From: JAEUIX01 sp046156035
GTDB lineage: Bacteria > Planctomycetota > Phycisphaerae > Phycisphaerales > UBA1924
Length of the DNA stretch: 64,000 nucleotides
Direction: 5' to 3'
Assembly (NCBI GenBank): GCA_046156035.1
Contig: JBJXEW010000054.1
Coordinates: forward strand, 40,539 to 104,538
Made by a program: the position numbers and the translations under genes. Positions 19,901 to 26,265 of the stretch are shown here, one piece after another (position 1 is the stretch's first letter; each line of letters starts with the position of its first letter). The notes beneath the pieces are model-generated. The model saw nothing but the letters and a program-made list of their open reading frames with translations, did not search any database and was not told where the DNA came from.

Positions 19901-21144
19901 GCAGCGTGGTCTTCTCCAGCGCCTACCAAACCAACAACTTCGCCCCGCTCACCGTCGCCACGGTCGGCGGGCTGGACACGATTGGCAACTCGCCGACCTT
20001 CCAGATCGCCACCACCGGCCCCATCACGTTCGGCCAGAACGAGAAGGTCACAGCCTTCGGCAACCTGCAACTGCTGTCAAACGCCGGGGCCATCACGGTG
20101 GGCGATCTGACCGCGATCGGCGGCCCGGGCGGCACTTCGGGCAACCTGATCGTGGGCGAGGCCGGCACAACCGCCACCAACGTTCTCACCCGTGCCGCGG
20201 GACGTGTGGCCAGCGTTGGATCCGCGGCCGTTGCGACCTCAACGGACCTGGGTGTGGACTTCGTAGGCACCTCCATCACCTTCGTGACGGCGATCACGCA
20301 GATGGGCACCGGTCCCGCGCCCCTCTATTCCACGCCCACCGGCGACATGGTTCTGGTCAACGGTGCCGCGCCGGCCGCAACGTTCATCCGCGACTTCCCC
20401 GGCGACCTCTACGACGGCACGCCCGCCGTGCCCCTCACACCCCTGGCCGACGGCTCGATCGCCGGCACCGTGCCCCCGGGCACCGCCGGCAACATCCTGC
20501 TGCTCGACATCCGCGCCGATGGCCCGGTGCAGCGTTCAGACCGCAACGCCTTCGTCAACCAGGTTGACATCCGCGGCCTGCGCCCCATCCTGGACGACCT
20601 CTCGATCAAGACGGCCGACCGCGAGCAACTCCGCAAGATCGACATCCTCGTGAGGGACCTGCCCGCCCGCGAGATCATCGATGCCCTGATCGGCCGCGCC
20701 GTGTACAACGACCGCCCCGGCGTGTCCGACTACTACGGGGCCACGCCGTTCCAGCAGTCCAAGTCGGCGCCGCGTCTGTCGTACGATGCCGTCGCCAAAC
20801 TCGTCTCGGCCTTCAACGTCCTCGAGCCCGACCGCGATGCCGTGTCGATCGCTGTCACCGACGCCTTCAACGCGGTCGTTGGGCAGTCGGCCGACGGGGT
20901 CTTCTCCGCCGAGGCCTTCGTGGCCTACGCACGCACGCAGGGTGCCGACACGGCACAGGGCTCGGCCCTCGCGCGGGTTCGCGAGTTGCTGGACCTGGTT
21001 GACATCCTTGCCCTGGCACCCGCCGAGACTCGGCTCGTCAAGCGGGCCATCGTCAAGCGGTTTGGCCCCGGCGAGGCCACGCGAGAGCAGTTGGATGCGC
21101 TGGCCGAGGCTATCCAGCGGCGTGAGCAGTTGGCCGCCCGCTGA
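10981..21144 (+). CDS. Giant TpsA exoprotein (filamentous haemagglutinin-like)
   Basis: 3387 residues from ATG 10981, preceded by GGAG. An extended signal peptide (cut near ALYAQ) leads into a TPS secretion domain, residues about 40-300, with the hallmark blocks AINWRSFDIGAGQTVQFLQ and YIVNPAGVYF. The body is Gly/Ala/Thr/Asn-rich and predicted beta-helix. Around residues 1450-2150 units of about 118 residues recur, three of which are duplicated as a 353-residue block; near 2410-2690 three 92-residue units follow. The last 200 or so residues (from about VDIRGLRPILDD) break the pattern: charged, helical, rich in Asp/Arg/Leu, with no repeat and no LPxTG or PEP-CTERM signal. It should be exported by the adjacent TpsB and displayed or released as an adhesin or matrix protein. 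Confidence 0.87.
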   Translation: MQSKNDQANTATFTNASGGEFVRRLAIGGASLTVLAGALYAQPAGEQIVAGNVGITRNGNLTQITASNGAAINWRSFDIGAGQTVQFLQPGADARVLNRVTGPDPTQIAGTLLANGRVYIVNPAGVYFRAGSVVNAGAIYAAAGKVSDADFARKIDRFTDMTGSVANAGLIRAAQVVLTGAAVGNFGRIDSPNGTVIMAAGKDVLIGERNGTMYARVSAGTAEARGELASSGAGVSNTGEIYARGGTYQAVTGDIFGMAIRQGGQVTASRISVTGGNATATTVDGRLDASGLDSGQRGGKIEVTGQTVAVRGATLDASGSAGGGVINVGGGYQGRGELANAERTFIDQSSSINVDAVDAGHGGNVVIWSNLYTLYRGHASARGARAGGDGGFVEVSSKDTLAFRGTVEARALGVGKAGKLLLDPKFIIISDTGADSVAANDTFAENAAATATFDADLITTVLNGGTDLELQANTDITIDEIITVNNGAGDGGMFTLRAGRSILINQNITTDNGAFNAFANDSGATGNRDAGAGVITMASGVVVDTGTGAATFSIGTNALAGASGGALTLDTVTAASIIADATGAATPGSGAAGANTGALAVNGVLTTSTGGVTLRGGTVTTNAGASIDTNTAGALGAVAVTATAGDLAVGDSIATTGASVGLTASDDVLLTAAVQTVGGAFTVAADADGSGAGAFTSTATGTVDTTNAGADGTIAIMGADANIGASLTAGTGAFTFQPLANTNVGVGDTAVAGFNLDNTELAFVIGTGSVLIGDGLSSFVTNLTVDNAQFAGITAGAGNTITFNALRSNNAGTLSFETTASSFTQFAGGLFAVGADAVSTTTTLTASTIDLRSGSDGTGDLAIGGGAVLFADTITLTAGAGAPGTARITFAAGGVFGDASGIGLPGNFNIISDAAVGGNAGDTTLPLATAFSVGGDLTDVNYSVTSFGTITLTNAASTNNANLSLTPGAGASNLVTLNSPTTFTLSGLTLAPTTIVELGQNTTIATTAGSNTALSFGQVRTNADSTFYGLSVVMNNAGDSTAFTHDVGGGVGSLRALGGLSITSPAGAGLAFTGQGGAPGITQSINVGSLTIGASGQNVNTTIDATVLTQIDAANTGVTIFGTLLSSAVTPGSFRNLTINLSGGTLAFNGNVGGASQAAATQRLGTFTVGGTGTVNLFDNLNVQSGSINTAVQLVRNLTTVNAFETTVSTLGFTFGSTVDADLGTNTRALSVNTPFGAFTTFAGSVGDLAGTGAAASLTKVTSVATDGSGIASFQSVVYTTGAQTLQGTAVNLGGAGGIIYNSDTGTITIGDTVANMSVITLNGAPGLQVSSGGAGAAGNVIFAGTVEAAAAGVQSLTVNTAGNTAFNANVGGTTALASVTTDQPGTVTVGVAGTPVNINVNDPTAALGGNITLNEFTATLNGMFTTNGGNFAVGDQATPANGTIFLSGDTSVNAGSGTIGFYGTVDDTAAGTNALSTTSSAVGGLAGEGTQFFGNVGGTAALLSLTTNGAGDVGMFGNATTTGSQNYANTGGTNFLGTAYTVSGNVGGTFAVAGPAIIGSNVVIDTTASLANGTVAFMGTVDDAALGANSLTVNSLAPGGGTAATAGVQFQMAVGGTTALESLVVNGAATSVSALNVSTFGNQTFANTGTTFLNGTYLTVVNGATAATGAFSVAGPTLLSGNTTVNTSASTAQTGTILFSGTVDSTTGNNFALSTTSTVGAPGDTAATAGTRFLGAVGATDALSTLTTNGAAGSVSLLNATTAGDQTFNNTGNTFLNGTYLTTAAGANGQFSTTGPVLLAGNTAVNAGSGTITFNSTVDDTVAGTNTLSTTSTALGGLGGEGTQFIGNVGGTAALLSLTTNGTGDVGMFGNATTTGSQNYANTGGTNFLGTAYTVSGNVGGTFTVAGPALIANNVTVDTNASLANGTVTFMGTVNDAVLGTNSLTVNSLAPGGGTAATAGVQFQMAVGGTTALESLVVNGAGTTASALNVTTFGNQTFANTGSTFLNGTYLTVVNGATAATGAFSVAGPTVLAADTTVDTSASGAAGLITFAGTVDSGNGAGVPFALTTNSVATLNAGNGGAGTQFQALVGSGLAGTGTLASLTTMGAGGTVSSIGVQTTGNQAFNNTGSTTLSGTFLTAANGGTAATGAFNAAGPVILAGNTIVNPSASGAAGNATFSSTIDSDTDNSNRNLTVTLDPGAGAASATFTDSIGTGNGNLRRLGQLEVTGGANTFTLFNGIGATQNVNVLGADFGNAARVASANGGLAIDSTGVGALGNVDFRSTLDPSGGNRNFALTLNDAAAFGNFAGDVGTQDFFATFTTNGAGTTAFTSAAGGGQLMRAITMAFNNRVTVANPTLTTFRGVGGNGVGGAPAITFNGLLDSDGAVARNVTLDATAVTLPTIVINNDVGTVNRLGTLTTTPGIATSLTNFTKTTGGSQIINVGTGVFGHAVTVAHGTLTTFDANVGNLSFLGTVDSNDATAKNLTTNTSAAASATIFGSDVGLTNRLGTLTTGGSATSQTRFTEAASAVQNVNVGTGVFNNAVTVGHGTLTSFDASVGNLSFNSTLDSDVAPPKNITTNTSAAASATVFATDIGTLSRLGILTTGGSATSQTRFTETASGGQVANVTSAAFNNAVTLGHGTLTTFDSNGVGALGNVAFNSTLDSDVDAGLRNATINITDAGASAIFAGDVGRTNATTGVGAVTPRRLGQLMVTGAAASTTAFTSAAAGGQRIDATGMSFANNTTIANATLTAFEANGAGAAGNVLFTGTLNSAVPATFRSARVTTGAGVALATFGGDVGGTNPLGQLVVGGNSQFNGNATLNGDARRISTDTTLVLLSPVPAATDAIQPLAAIGALQPRISFTNTGTLAVGGAVTIAGNNGSLLFANTITRAAGVGARSLALTTTAPVLTGAQYDLLTDAQRRLFIQSYIPAVAFGGSIGSTVIGGRLDSFTLNAAGLRGLGTAAGAQSILSSVVFSSAYQTNNFAPLTVATVGGLDTIGNSPTFQIATTGPITFGQNEKVTAFGNLQLLSNAGAITVGDLTAIGGPGGTSGNLIVGEAGTTATNVLTRAAGRVASVGSAAVATSTDLGVDFVGTSITFVTAITQMGTGPAPLYSTPTGDMVLVNGAAPAATFIRDFPGDLYDGTPAVPLTPLADGSIAGTVPPGTAGNILLLDIRADGPVQRSDRNAFVNQVDIRGLRPILDDLSIKTADREQLRKIDILVRDLPAREIIDALIGRAVYNDRPGVSDYYGATPFQQSKSAPRLSYDAVAKLVSAFNVLEPDRDAVSIAVTDAFNAVVGQSADGVFSAEAFVAYARTQGADTAQGSALARVRELLDLVDILALAPAETRLVKRAIVKRFGPGEATREQLDALAEAIQRREQLAAR
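15337..17115 (+). repeat. Direct duplication inside tpsA (offset 1059 bp)
   Basis: About 720 bases from 15337 recur from 16396 with a constant 1059-base offset, checked at four points (15337/16396, 15372/16431, 15521/16580, 15991/17050). 1059 bases are 353 codons, or three units of about 118 residues, so the block looks like a tandem duplication of a three-unit segment. Shared landmarks are TTGSQNYANTGGTNFLGTAY and TFLNGTYLTVVNGATAATGA. Confidence 0.85.
18220..18940 (+). repeat. Three 92-residue tandem units in tpsA
   Basis: HGTLT(T/S)FD is encoded at 18349, 18625 and 18901, exactly 276 bases apart. Each unit also holds RLG(T/I)LTT, NTSAAASAT(I/V)F and a VDSxxAxxKN-type run. The first unit carries one extra residue in its front part. 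Confidence 0.85.
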
Positions 21145-21187
21145 GACCGGGGGGCGCGTTCGTCCCATATGACCATCCGCCTTTCCA

Positions 21188-21213
21188 CCGCCGCGGCCTT
21201 CCGCGGCGGTTTT
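21188..21213 (+). terminator. Rho-independent terminator after tpsA
   Basis: Perfect 9-bp stem CCGCCGCGG/CCGCGGCGG with loop CCTT followed by TTTT, 44 bases after the tpsA stop. Confidence 0.8.
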
Positions 21214-21329
21214 CGTTCGGGCGGGGTGTTCACCCAATCTTGCGAGCCGCCTTGTGCTCTCGCAACGCGTTCCCCTTGCTGGCGGTACGCTCCCCATCCG
21301 CCTGTCCGTCAGCCTTCGGAGGTTCACGC

Positions 21330-24300
21330 ATGTCGCACACCGCCTCGGCCGTCCGGTCCTCCCGCCTTGCCGCGCTGCTGATCTCGGCAGGCGCTGCCTC
21401 CAGCGTCGCGATCGCACAGGGCCAGCCCGACGCGGCGATGCTGCGTTTCCCCGACGTCAGCGCGACCCACGTGTGCTTCGTGTACGCCAATAACATCTGG
21501 TTGGCTCCACGCGAGGGCGGCACCGCCGTGCCGGTGGCCAGCCCGCCCGGGCAGTCCACCTTTCCAAAGTTCAGCCCCGACGGCAAGTCGATCGCCTTCG
21601 TCGGCAACTACGACGGCACCCGCGAGATCTACACGGTCCCGCTGGCGGGCGGCGTGCCCAGCCGCGTCACGCACCACCCCGCCGGCAAGTCCATCTGCGA
21701 CTGGACGCCCGACGGGTCTGGCATCCTGTTCCTCTCCAACGGCTGGGCCGGCCTGGCGCGACAGACTCAACTGCTCACGGTGCCCGCCACCGGCGGCCTG
21801 CCCGAGAAACTCCCCATGCCCTACGCGGGCTTCGGCGCCATCAGCCCCGACCGCCAGTGGGTCGCGTTCTCCCCGCACTCCACCGACACGCGCACGTGGA
21901 AGCGCTACCGCGGCGGCATGGCGACCGACCTTTGGCTTCTGAACCTCAAGGACGGTGCGTCCAGGCAGATCACCGATTGGGAGGGGACGGATTCCCTGCC
22001 GATGTGGTCGCCCAAGGGCGACGCGGTGTACTACGTCTCGGACGCAGGCCCCGAGCACCGGCTCAACATCTGGTCGTACGCCGTTTCCGGTGGCAAGCGC
22101 ACCCAACTCACAACCTTCGCCGATGATGACGTGAAGTGGCCGTCGGCTGGCCCGGGCGCGAAAGGCGAGGGCGAGATCGTCTTTCAACTCGGCTCGCAGT
22201 TGATGCTGCTGAACCTGGGAACGGGCAAGTCCACGCCCGTCAGGGCCACCATCCCGGGCGCCAAGCCCAAGGTGGCGGTGCAGGCGGAGGACGCTGCCAA
22301 GACCGTCCGCAACGCCGCCATCTCGCCCAGCGGCAAGCGCGTCGCCATCGAGGCCCGCGGCGACATCTGGTCTGCCCCCGCGAAGGAGGGCCCGGTACGC
22401 AACCTCACGTCCTCCAACGGTGTCTTCGAACGCGACCCGTCGTGGTCGCCCGACGGCAAGTGGCTCGCGTACTTCAGCGACGAGAGCGGCGAGTACGAAC
22501 TGTGGGTGCGTGCATCTGACGCCAAGGAGCCCGTAGCCGACGACAAGGACGACGAGAAGAAGGACGAGAAGAAGGGCGACGAAAAGGCATCGGAGGAGAA
22601 GAAGGCCGATGCCGCGCCCGCCGCCGACGGCGAAAAGGACGAGGCGAAGGACGCCGCCGAGAAGAAGGAACCCAAGCCCAAGTTCAAGCCCGCGAAACTC
22701 ACGACCATGGGCCCGGGCTTCCGCTACTCGCCCACGTGGTCGCCCGATTCCAAGCGCATCGCGTTCGTGGACAAGGCCGGCATGGTTCAAGTGGCCACGC
22801 TCAAGATCGACGGCGAGGCGCTCAGCGCCGAACTCAAGGATGTGGACAAGGACCCGTGGGGCGGCCAGCCCTCGCTCTCGTGGTCCAGCGATTCCAACTG
22901 GATCGCCTACGACCGCGCCGAGGGCGACCTGGCCGACAGCGGCATCTGGCTCTACAACGTCAAGGAGGGCAAGTCCACCCGTGTGGTCAGCGCCATGTTC
23001 GCCTGCGGCAGCCCGACGTTTGACCGCAAGGGCGACTACCTCTACTTCCGCTCGCTCCGCAGTGTGACCTCGCCGGTCTATGCCGCCAACGACACCACCT
23101 TCGCCTACAACGACACCGACACGATCCTGATGGTGCCCCTGCGTGCCGACATGAAGTCGCCCTTTGCGCCAAAGAGCGACGAAGAGGAACTCAAGAAGGA
23201 CGACAAGGCCAAGGACAAGAAGGACGAGAAGAAGGACGACAAGAAGCCCGAGGAGAAGAAGGACGGCGCCAACGGCGACGCGGCCAAAGACAAGAAGGAC
23301 GAGCCCAAGCCGGCTGAACCGGCCAAGCCCGCCGACGACGGCGTGAGCGGTGCATGGTCCGGCACGGCCACCGGCGGCAACATTCCCGGCGGCGGAATCC
23401 CTTTCACGCTCGCGCTCAAGGTTGCCGCAGACGGCAAGGTGTCGGGGCGCATCGAGTCGGCCATGGGGGCCGCCGATATCTCGGGAACGTACGAGAAGGC
23501 CTCCGGCGACCTCGCCTTCGCCGCGCAGATCGGCGCGGCCGCAGTGAGTTTCTCCGGCAAACTCAAGGACCTTGAGGGTTCCGGCAAGTGGTCCGCGGGT
23601 GAGGATTCTGGCGAGTGGACCGCCAAGCGCACCGCCGCGCCCGGCGCGGACGACAAGACGGAGACTGACAAGAAAGACGCGGACAAGAGCAAGCCCAAGG
23701 AGGTCAAGATCGACCTCGAAGGGTTCGAGCGCCGGGCCGTGCCCCTGCCCGCGGTTCCCGGTGCATTCGGTCGCATGGTCGTCTCCGATGACCACAAACT
23801 CATCTTCGCGCGCACCTCCACCCGAGGCTCCGGCCCCGAGAGCGGCATCAAGATCATCGATCCCTTCGCCGACGAGAAGGAGGAGAAGACCGTCGTGGCC
23901 GCGGCCACGCAGTTCGACATCGCGGCAGGCGGCAAGAAACTCATCGTCTTCCGCGGTGGGGCCGTCTCCATCGTTGACGCGTCCGCGGGCGGCAAGTCGC
24001 AGGCCGTGTCAACCGCCAACATGCGGGTGATGATCGACCCGCGCACCGAGTGGCGGCAGATGATCCACGACGTCTACCGCCTGCACCGCGACTTCTTCTA
24101 CGAGCCCACCATGCACGGGGTCGACTGGGCCAAGGCGAGGGACCACTACCTGAAGATGATCGACGACTGCGCCAACCGCGAGGATGTGGCCTACGTCATG
24201 GCTGAGATGGTGAGTGAACTCAACATCGGCCACGCCTACATCTCCAACCCCGGAGATGTGGAGGTCGCGCCCACCACCGCCATCGGCATGCTCGGCGTTG

Positions 24301-25289
24301 ACTGGGAACTGGCCACCACGCCCGAGGGCAAGGGCTTCCGCATCACCAGGATTCACGAGGGCGGCCCGTGGGATTCCGATGCCCGCGGCCCGCTCAGTCA
24401 GCCCTCGAAGAAGAAGGACCGCGTCAACGTGGGCGACTTCCTTCTGGCCGTGAACGGCTCGCCCGTCGATGTCACCAAAGACCCATACGCGTCGTTCATC
24501 GGCCTGGTGGATCGCGCCACCACGCTCACCGTCAACGCCAAGCCCGTCATGGATGGCTCCGAACGCGAGGTCCTTGTGAAGCCCGCGTCGGGCGAGGTCG
24601 GCCTTCGCTACCGCTCGTGGATCGAGTCCAACCGCAAGCACGTGGAGGAGAAGTCCGGCGGCACCATCGGCTACATCTACGTGCCCAACACCGGTGTGGA
24701 CGGCCAGAGCGACCTCTTCCGTCAGTTCTTCGGCCAGCGCGACAAGGCCGCGCTCATCATCGACGAGCGGTGGAACGGCGGCGGGCAGATCCCCACGCGC
24801 TTCATCGAACTCCTCAACCGGCCCGTCACCAACTACTGGGCCCGGCGCGACGGCCACGACTGGGTCTGGCCGCCCGACAGCCACCAGGGGCCCAAGGCCA
24901 TGCTCATCAACGGCCTTGCCGGTTCTGGCGGTGACATGTTCCCCTGGCTCTTCAAGCAGAGCAAGGTGGGCAAGGTCATCGGCACACGCACCTGGGGCGG
25001 CCTTGTCGGCATCTCCGGCAACCCCGGACTCATCGACGGCGGCGTCATCACCGTCCCCACCTTCGGCTTCTACGAGACCGACGGCACCTGGGGTGTAGAG
25101 GGGCACGGTGTTGATCCCGACATCGTCGTGATCGACGACCCCGGCAAGATGACCAAGGGCCAGGACCCGCAACTTGATGCCGCGGTGCAGCACCTGCTCG
25201 CCGAGATCAAGACGAGCGGCTACACGCCGGCCAAGCGCCCGCCCAGCCCGGACCGCAAGGGCATGGGCCTGCCCGAGAAGGACAGGTAG
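21330..25289 (+). CDS. Tricorn-type protease with extra inserted domain
   Basis: 1319 residues. A signal peptide (to about AIAQG) means it works outside the cytoplasm, unlike the archaeal tricorn. Next comes a PD40/WD40-like beta-propeller (FSPDGKSIAFVGNYDG, WTPDGSGILFLSN, WSPDGKWLAYFS). Two Lys/Asp/Glu runs (about 403-453 and 613-670) interrupt it; the second leads into an extra beta-rich segment at 671-770 starting GVSGAWSGTATGGN. The C-terminal half has a tricorn C1-like region (from about 910), a PDZ domain (about 985-1075) and the S41 serine-protease core with nucleophile Ser1199 in GLAGSGGDMFPW. ATG 21330 follows GGAGG at proper spacing. Expected role: processive degradation of oligopeptides. 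Confidence 0.92.
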   Translation: MSHTASAVRSSRLAALLISAGAASSVAIAQGQPDAAMLRFPDVSATHVCFVYANNIWLAPREGGTAVPVASPPGQSTFPKFSPDGKSIAFVGNYDGTREIYTVPLAGGVPSRVTHHPAGKSICDWTPDGSGILFLSNGWAGLARQTQLLTVPATGGLPEKLPMPYAGFGAISPDRQWVAFSPHSTDTRTWKRYRGGMATDLWLLNLKDGASRQITDWEGTDSLPMWSPKGDAVYYVSDAGPEHRLNIWSYAVSGGKRTQLTTFADDDVKWPSAGPGAKGEGEIVFQLGSQLMLLNLGTGKSTPVRATIPGAKPKVAVQAEDAAKTVRNAAISPSGKRVAIEARGDIWSAPAKEGPVRNLTSSNGVFERDPSWSPDGKWLAYFSDESGEYELWVRASDAKEPVADDKDDEKKDEKKGDEKASEEKKADAAPAADGEKDEAKDAAEKKEPKPKFKPAKLTTMGPGFRYSPTWSPDSKRIAFVDKAGMVQVATLKIDGEALSAELKDVDKDPWGGQPSLSWSSDSNWIAYDRAEGDLADSGIWLYNVKEGKSTRVVSAMFACGSPTFDRKGDYLYFRSLRSVTSPVYAANDTTFAYNDTDTILMVPLRADMKSPFAPKSDEEELKKDDKAKDKKDEKKDDKKPEEKKDGANGDAAKDKKDEPKPAEPAKPADDGVSGAWSGTATGGNIPGGGIPFTLALKVAADGKVSGRIESAMGAADISGTYEKASGDLAFAAQIGAAAVSFSGKLKDLEGSGKWSAGEDSGEWTAKRTAAPGADDKTETDKKDADKSKPKEVKIDLEGFERRAVPLPAVPGAFGRMVVSDDHKLIFARTSTRGSGPESGIKIIDPFADEKEEKTVVAAATQFDIAAGGKKLIVFRGGAVSIVDASAGGKSQAVSTANMRVMIDPRTEWRQMIHDVYRLHRDFFYEPTMHGVDWAKARDHYLKMIDDCANREDVAYVMAEMVSELNIGHAYISNPGDVEVAPTTAIGMLGVDWELATTPEGKGFRITRIHEGGPWDSDARGPLSQPSKKKDRVNVGDFLLAVNGSPVDVTKDPYASFIGLVDRATTLTVNAKPVMDGSEREVLVKPASGEVGLRYRSWIESNRKHVEEKSGGTIGYIYVPNTGVDGQSDLFRQFFGQRDKAALIIDERWNGGGQIPTRFIELLNRPVTNYWARRDGHDWVWPPDSHQGPKAMLINGLAGSGGDMFPWLFKQSKVGKVIGTRTWGGLVGISGNPGLIDGGVITVPTFGFYETDGTWGVEGHGVDPDIVVIDDPGKMTKGQDPQLDAAVQHLLAEIKTSGYTPAKRPPSPDRKGMGLPEKDR

Positions 25290-25336
25290 CCCGCACCGCG
25301 GCGGCCCGCTGCCGCGGCACACCCAAGCCTTCTCCC

Positions 25337-25369
25337 AAGGGCCGGCGCACCACGCGCCGGCCCTTTTCT
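25337..25369 (+). terminator. Terminator after the tricorn gene
   Basis: 12-bp stem AAGGGCCGGCGC/GCGCCGGCCCTT, loop ACCAC, then TTCTGTT. 48 bases beyond the tricorn stop and before the dienelactone hydrolase gene. Confidence 0.8.
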
Positions 25370-25459
25370 GTTAGTCTTCTGCGGCACGGTCCACCGCAGG
25401 CCCGCGCTTCCCTTCGTGCCTCTGTGCCTACGTCACTTCGTCACTTGCCCCACCTTCCC

Positions 25460-26236
25460 ATGGTCCTCCTCGAAGACCCACCCGCCGACCTCGCCACGCC
25501 CACTGGCTCCATGCGCACCTACACCCTGCGCCCGGTCGCCAAGGGCCGCTACCCCGGCGTCGTGCTCTTCTCCGAGATCTTCCAGGTCACCGGCCCCATC
25601 CGCCGCTTCGCGGCGGTCCTTGCGGGCCACGGCTTTGTCGTCACCATCCCCGAAATCTACCACGACCTGCTCACGCCCGGCGAGGTTCTGGCCTACGACA
25701 CGCCCGGCGCCGACAAAGGCAACGCCTGCAAGGTGGGCAGGCCCGTTGCCGCGTATGACGACGACGCACGAGCCGCGCTCGACCACCTCGCCGCACACGG
25801 CGCGTGCACGGGTGCCCTCGGCGTGCTCGGCATCTGCATCGGCGGGCACCTGGCCTTCCGGGGTGCCATGAACCCCTCCGTCCGTGCCGCGGCGTGCTTC
25901 TACCCCACCGACATCCACAAGGGCTCACTCGGCAAGGGCGGAGACGACACGCTCGCGCGCATCGCGCGCGGTGACCTGAAGGCCGAAACGCTCATGATCT
26001 TCGGCCGCCAAGACCCGCACATCCCGCGCGAGGGCCGCCGCCTGATCTACGACGCGATGACCGATGCCGCCTGCAACTTCTCATGGCACGAGTTCAACGC
26101 CGCGCACGCCTTCATGCGCGATGAGGGCAACCGCTACAACCCGGAACTGGCTAAGCAGTGCTTCGGCATGGTGGCCGACCTGATGCGCCGCAAGTTGGGC
26201 GAGGGCGACACCGGCCCGCCGGTTGTGCAGGCGTAA
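25460..26236 (+). CDS. Dienelactone hydrolase family protein
   Basis: 258 residues, cytoplasmic (no signal peptide). The family motif GICIGGH supplies a cysteine nucleophile, with GRQDPHIP (acid) and FNAAHAF (histidine) completing the Cys-Asp-His triad of carboxymethylenebutenolidase-like enzymes. Such enzymes hydrolyse dienelactones or related lactones and esters; the physiological substrate here is unknown. ATG 25460 (MVLLEDPPADL) fits the family N-terminus; a GTG at 25424 would add twelve residues without similarity. No Shine-Dalgarno is visible. It is convergent with the response-regulator gene, 29 bases apart. Confidence 0.87.
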   Translation: MVLLEDPPADLATPTGSMRTYTLRPVAKGRYPGVVLFSEIFQVTGPIRRFAAVLAGHGFVVTIPEIYHDLLTPGEVLAYDTPGADKGNACKVGRPVAAYDDDARAALDHLAAHGACTGALGVLGICIGGHLAFRGAMNPSVRAAACFYPTDIHKGSLGKGGDDTLARIARGDLKAETLMIFGRQDPHIPREGRRLIYDAMTDAACNFSWHEFNAAHAFMRDEGNRYNPELAKQCFGMVADLMRRKLGEGDTGPPVVQA

Positions 26237-26265
26237 CGCACCGGCCGCCTCGCGCCGCGCACTGC

